NCBI RefSeq assembly: GCF_003050935.1
Contig: NZ_QAOX01000004.1
Location: forward strand, 186,001 to 250,000
Length of the DNA stretch: 64,000 bases
DNA from: Luteibacter sp. OK325
GTDB taxonomy: Bacteria; Pseudomonadota; Gammaproteobacteria; Xanthomonadales; Rhodanobacteraceae
Direction of reading: 5' to 3'
Shown here: positions 63,223 through 64,000 of the stretch, piece by piece
Position numbering within the stretch: position 1 is the first letter of the stretch
Layout: each line of letters opens with the position of its first letter
The notes under the pieces: generated by a model
Database searches by the model: none
Seen by the model: only the letters and a program-made list of their open reading frames with translations
Told to the model about the DNA's origin: nothing
Position numbers and translations under genes: made by a program

Positions 63223-64000
63223 TCACGAATGTGAATTTTTTGCGAATCCGTCCTGGACCGCCGACGTGGACGGCCTCGTGTACTTCGCACGCAGGCCAAG
63301 GAATGGTTTTTCAATCGCATAGTAGGAGAGCGCGGAGATGGCAAGCACCGCCGGGAAGACGATCAGGACGATCGTGAGGGCGACGTCGTACTTAGGGACT
63401 CCCGTCCACCGCAGCAACCATCCGCTCATCCCGATGATGATCAGGATTGAGACGTGCAGGAGATAAGTGCTGTAGCTGATCTCCCCGATGCCCGATGCGA
63501 CGGCTGAAAGAAACCTGGGGACCTTTTTCGCAACAGGAAGGTAAGTGAAGATCACCAATGCCCAGGCAACCCCTTCAATCGTCGGCCACACCCCTTTCCA
63601 GTTCGCGACGACGGGCCATCCGCCGAGCCTGTGGAATCCGTAGACGACCGCGACGATCAACGCGGCGGCCCCGACAAAGCTCCAAGTATTTGCCTTCTCA
63701 GGCGAATGGTGATCGGCGTACAACTTGGCCGCAATCATCCCGATGAGAAACTGATCGATCCGGCCCAGACTGGTCCAGTACGACACGTCCCTGATGTTTG
63801 AACCGTAAAACGTCGTGCCGTAACGAATGAGGATCGCCAAGGCGATGATGGCTAGCAAAGGGCGGATACCGCGCTCGTTCAACACACGGATCAGGAAAGG
63901 AAACACCAGGTAGAACTGAAATTCGACGGCAACCGCCCAGAACATGGACCCGACGACGCCCATGGAAGCGACTGCCGGAAAGTAGCCGGTCGGCAGAACG
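63223..64000 (-). CDS. Acyltransferase 3 family membrane protein, C-terminal part (cut by right edge)
   Basis: The frame is open to the window edge; 258 residues are visible. Membrane helices recur (VLPTGYFPAVASMGVVGSMF, WAVAVEFQFYLVFPFLIRVL, LISYSTYLLHVSILI-type segments, SALSYYAIEKPFLGL). SMFWAVAVEFQFYLVFP corresponds to the SLWSLAVEEQFYLLWP motif of OafA/acyltransferase-3 proteins, which O-acetylate LPS or exopolysaccharide. The N-terminal catalytic His helix lies outside the window. Upstream of the methyltransferase by 50 bp, same strand. Confidence 0.88.
   Translation of the reverse strand, partial: VLPTGYFPAVASMGVVGSMFWAVAVEFQFYLVFPFLIRVLNERGIRPLLAIIALAILIRYGTTFYGSNIRDVSYWTSLGRIDQFLIGMIAAKLYADHHSPEKANTWSFVGAAALIVAVVYGFHRLGGWPVVANWKGVWPTIEGVAWALVIFTYLPVAKKVPRFLSAVASGIGEISYSTYLLHVSILIIIGMSGWLLRWTGVPKYDVALTIVLIVFPAVLAISALSYYAIEKPFLGLRAKYTRPSTSAVQDGFAKNSHS

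Overview
The window is high-GC bacterial chromosome. Gene content and order (two TonB-dependent receptors, an rpfE-like gene next to recJ, RNase E with a very long acidic and Pro/Ala-rich tail, an egtD/egtB pair, Slp, a DUF6491-like protein, many GTGGGAGCCG-type REP palindromes) point to a gammaproteobacterium of the Xanthomonadales, most likely Rhodanobacteraceae (Luteibacter/Dyella-like). The family assignment is inference. No rRNA, tRNA, CRISPR array, insertion sequence or prophage was seen.

Layout. 1-8.4 kb, all minus strand: an uptake/catabolic cluster of a CitE-like lyase, a beta-propeller-SSS symporter fusion, a LysR regulator, a TonB receptor, a serine hydrolase and a truncated conserved gene at the edge. 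8.6-16.3 kb: a small exported protein, a DMT exporter, DUF1345, a second TonB receptor, an acidic cytosolic protein, then a LysR/quinone-oxidoreductase pair divergent from an NmrA-like reductase, with strong palindromic operator candidates. 17-23 kb: rlmJ, slp, a CDF metal transporter and mfd. 23-30 kb: egtBD (ergothioneine), rlmKL, ampD. 30-36.6 kb: tesB-lysR, an MFS exporter, an EmrE-like exporter and small hypotheticals. 36.6-41.2 kb: a minus-strand operon of ABC-F, rpfE-like and recJ. 41.4-46.2 kb: a giant palindrome, aguA-aguB (agmatine to putrescine), a TraB-domain protein and two c-type cytochromes. 46.3-47 kb: two inverted MITE-like palindromic units. 47-54.3 kb: nfuA, phhB, a CPBP-like membrane protein, rluC and rne. 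54.4-58.9 kb: a GacA/UvrY-like response regulator, an antiporter, a single-domain receiver and small proteins.

59.2-62.1 kb is the least familiar part. It is a tandem array of exported proteins arranged A1-B1-A'-B2-A2, where A is a ~110-residue two-cysteine exported protein, B is a ~335-residue exported TIM-barrel-like protein with a DEPN motif, and A' is the internally deleted remnant of a third A copy. A GacA-box-like palindrome lies ~100 bp upstream of A1 and a strong terminator follows A2. This is the best candidate here for an undescribed system. From 62.2 kb to the edge, a methyltransferase and a truncated acyltransferase suggest the start of a surface-polysaccharide locus.

Three kinds of repeat punctuate intergenic space: 25-28 bp REPs, usually as inverted pairs; 22-bp-TIR palindromic units (one of 338 bp overall, two of ~140 bp); and short tandem duplications. 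One REP pair lies in frame inside the rpfE-like gene.
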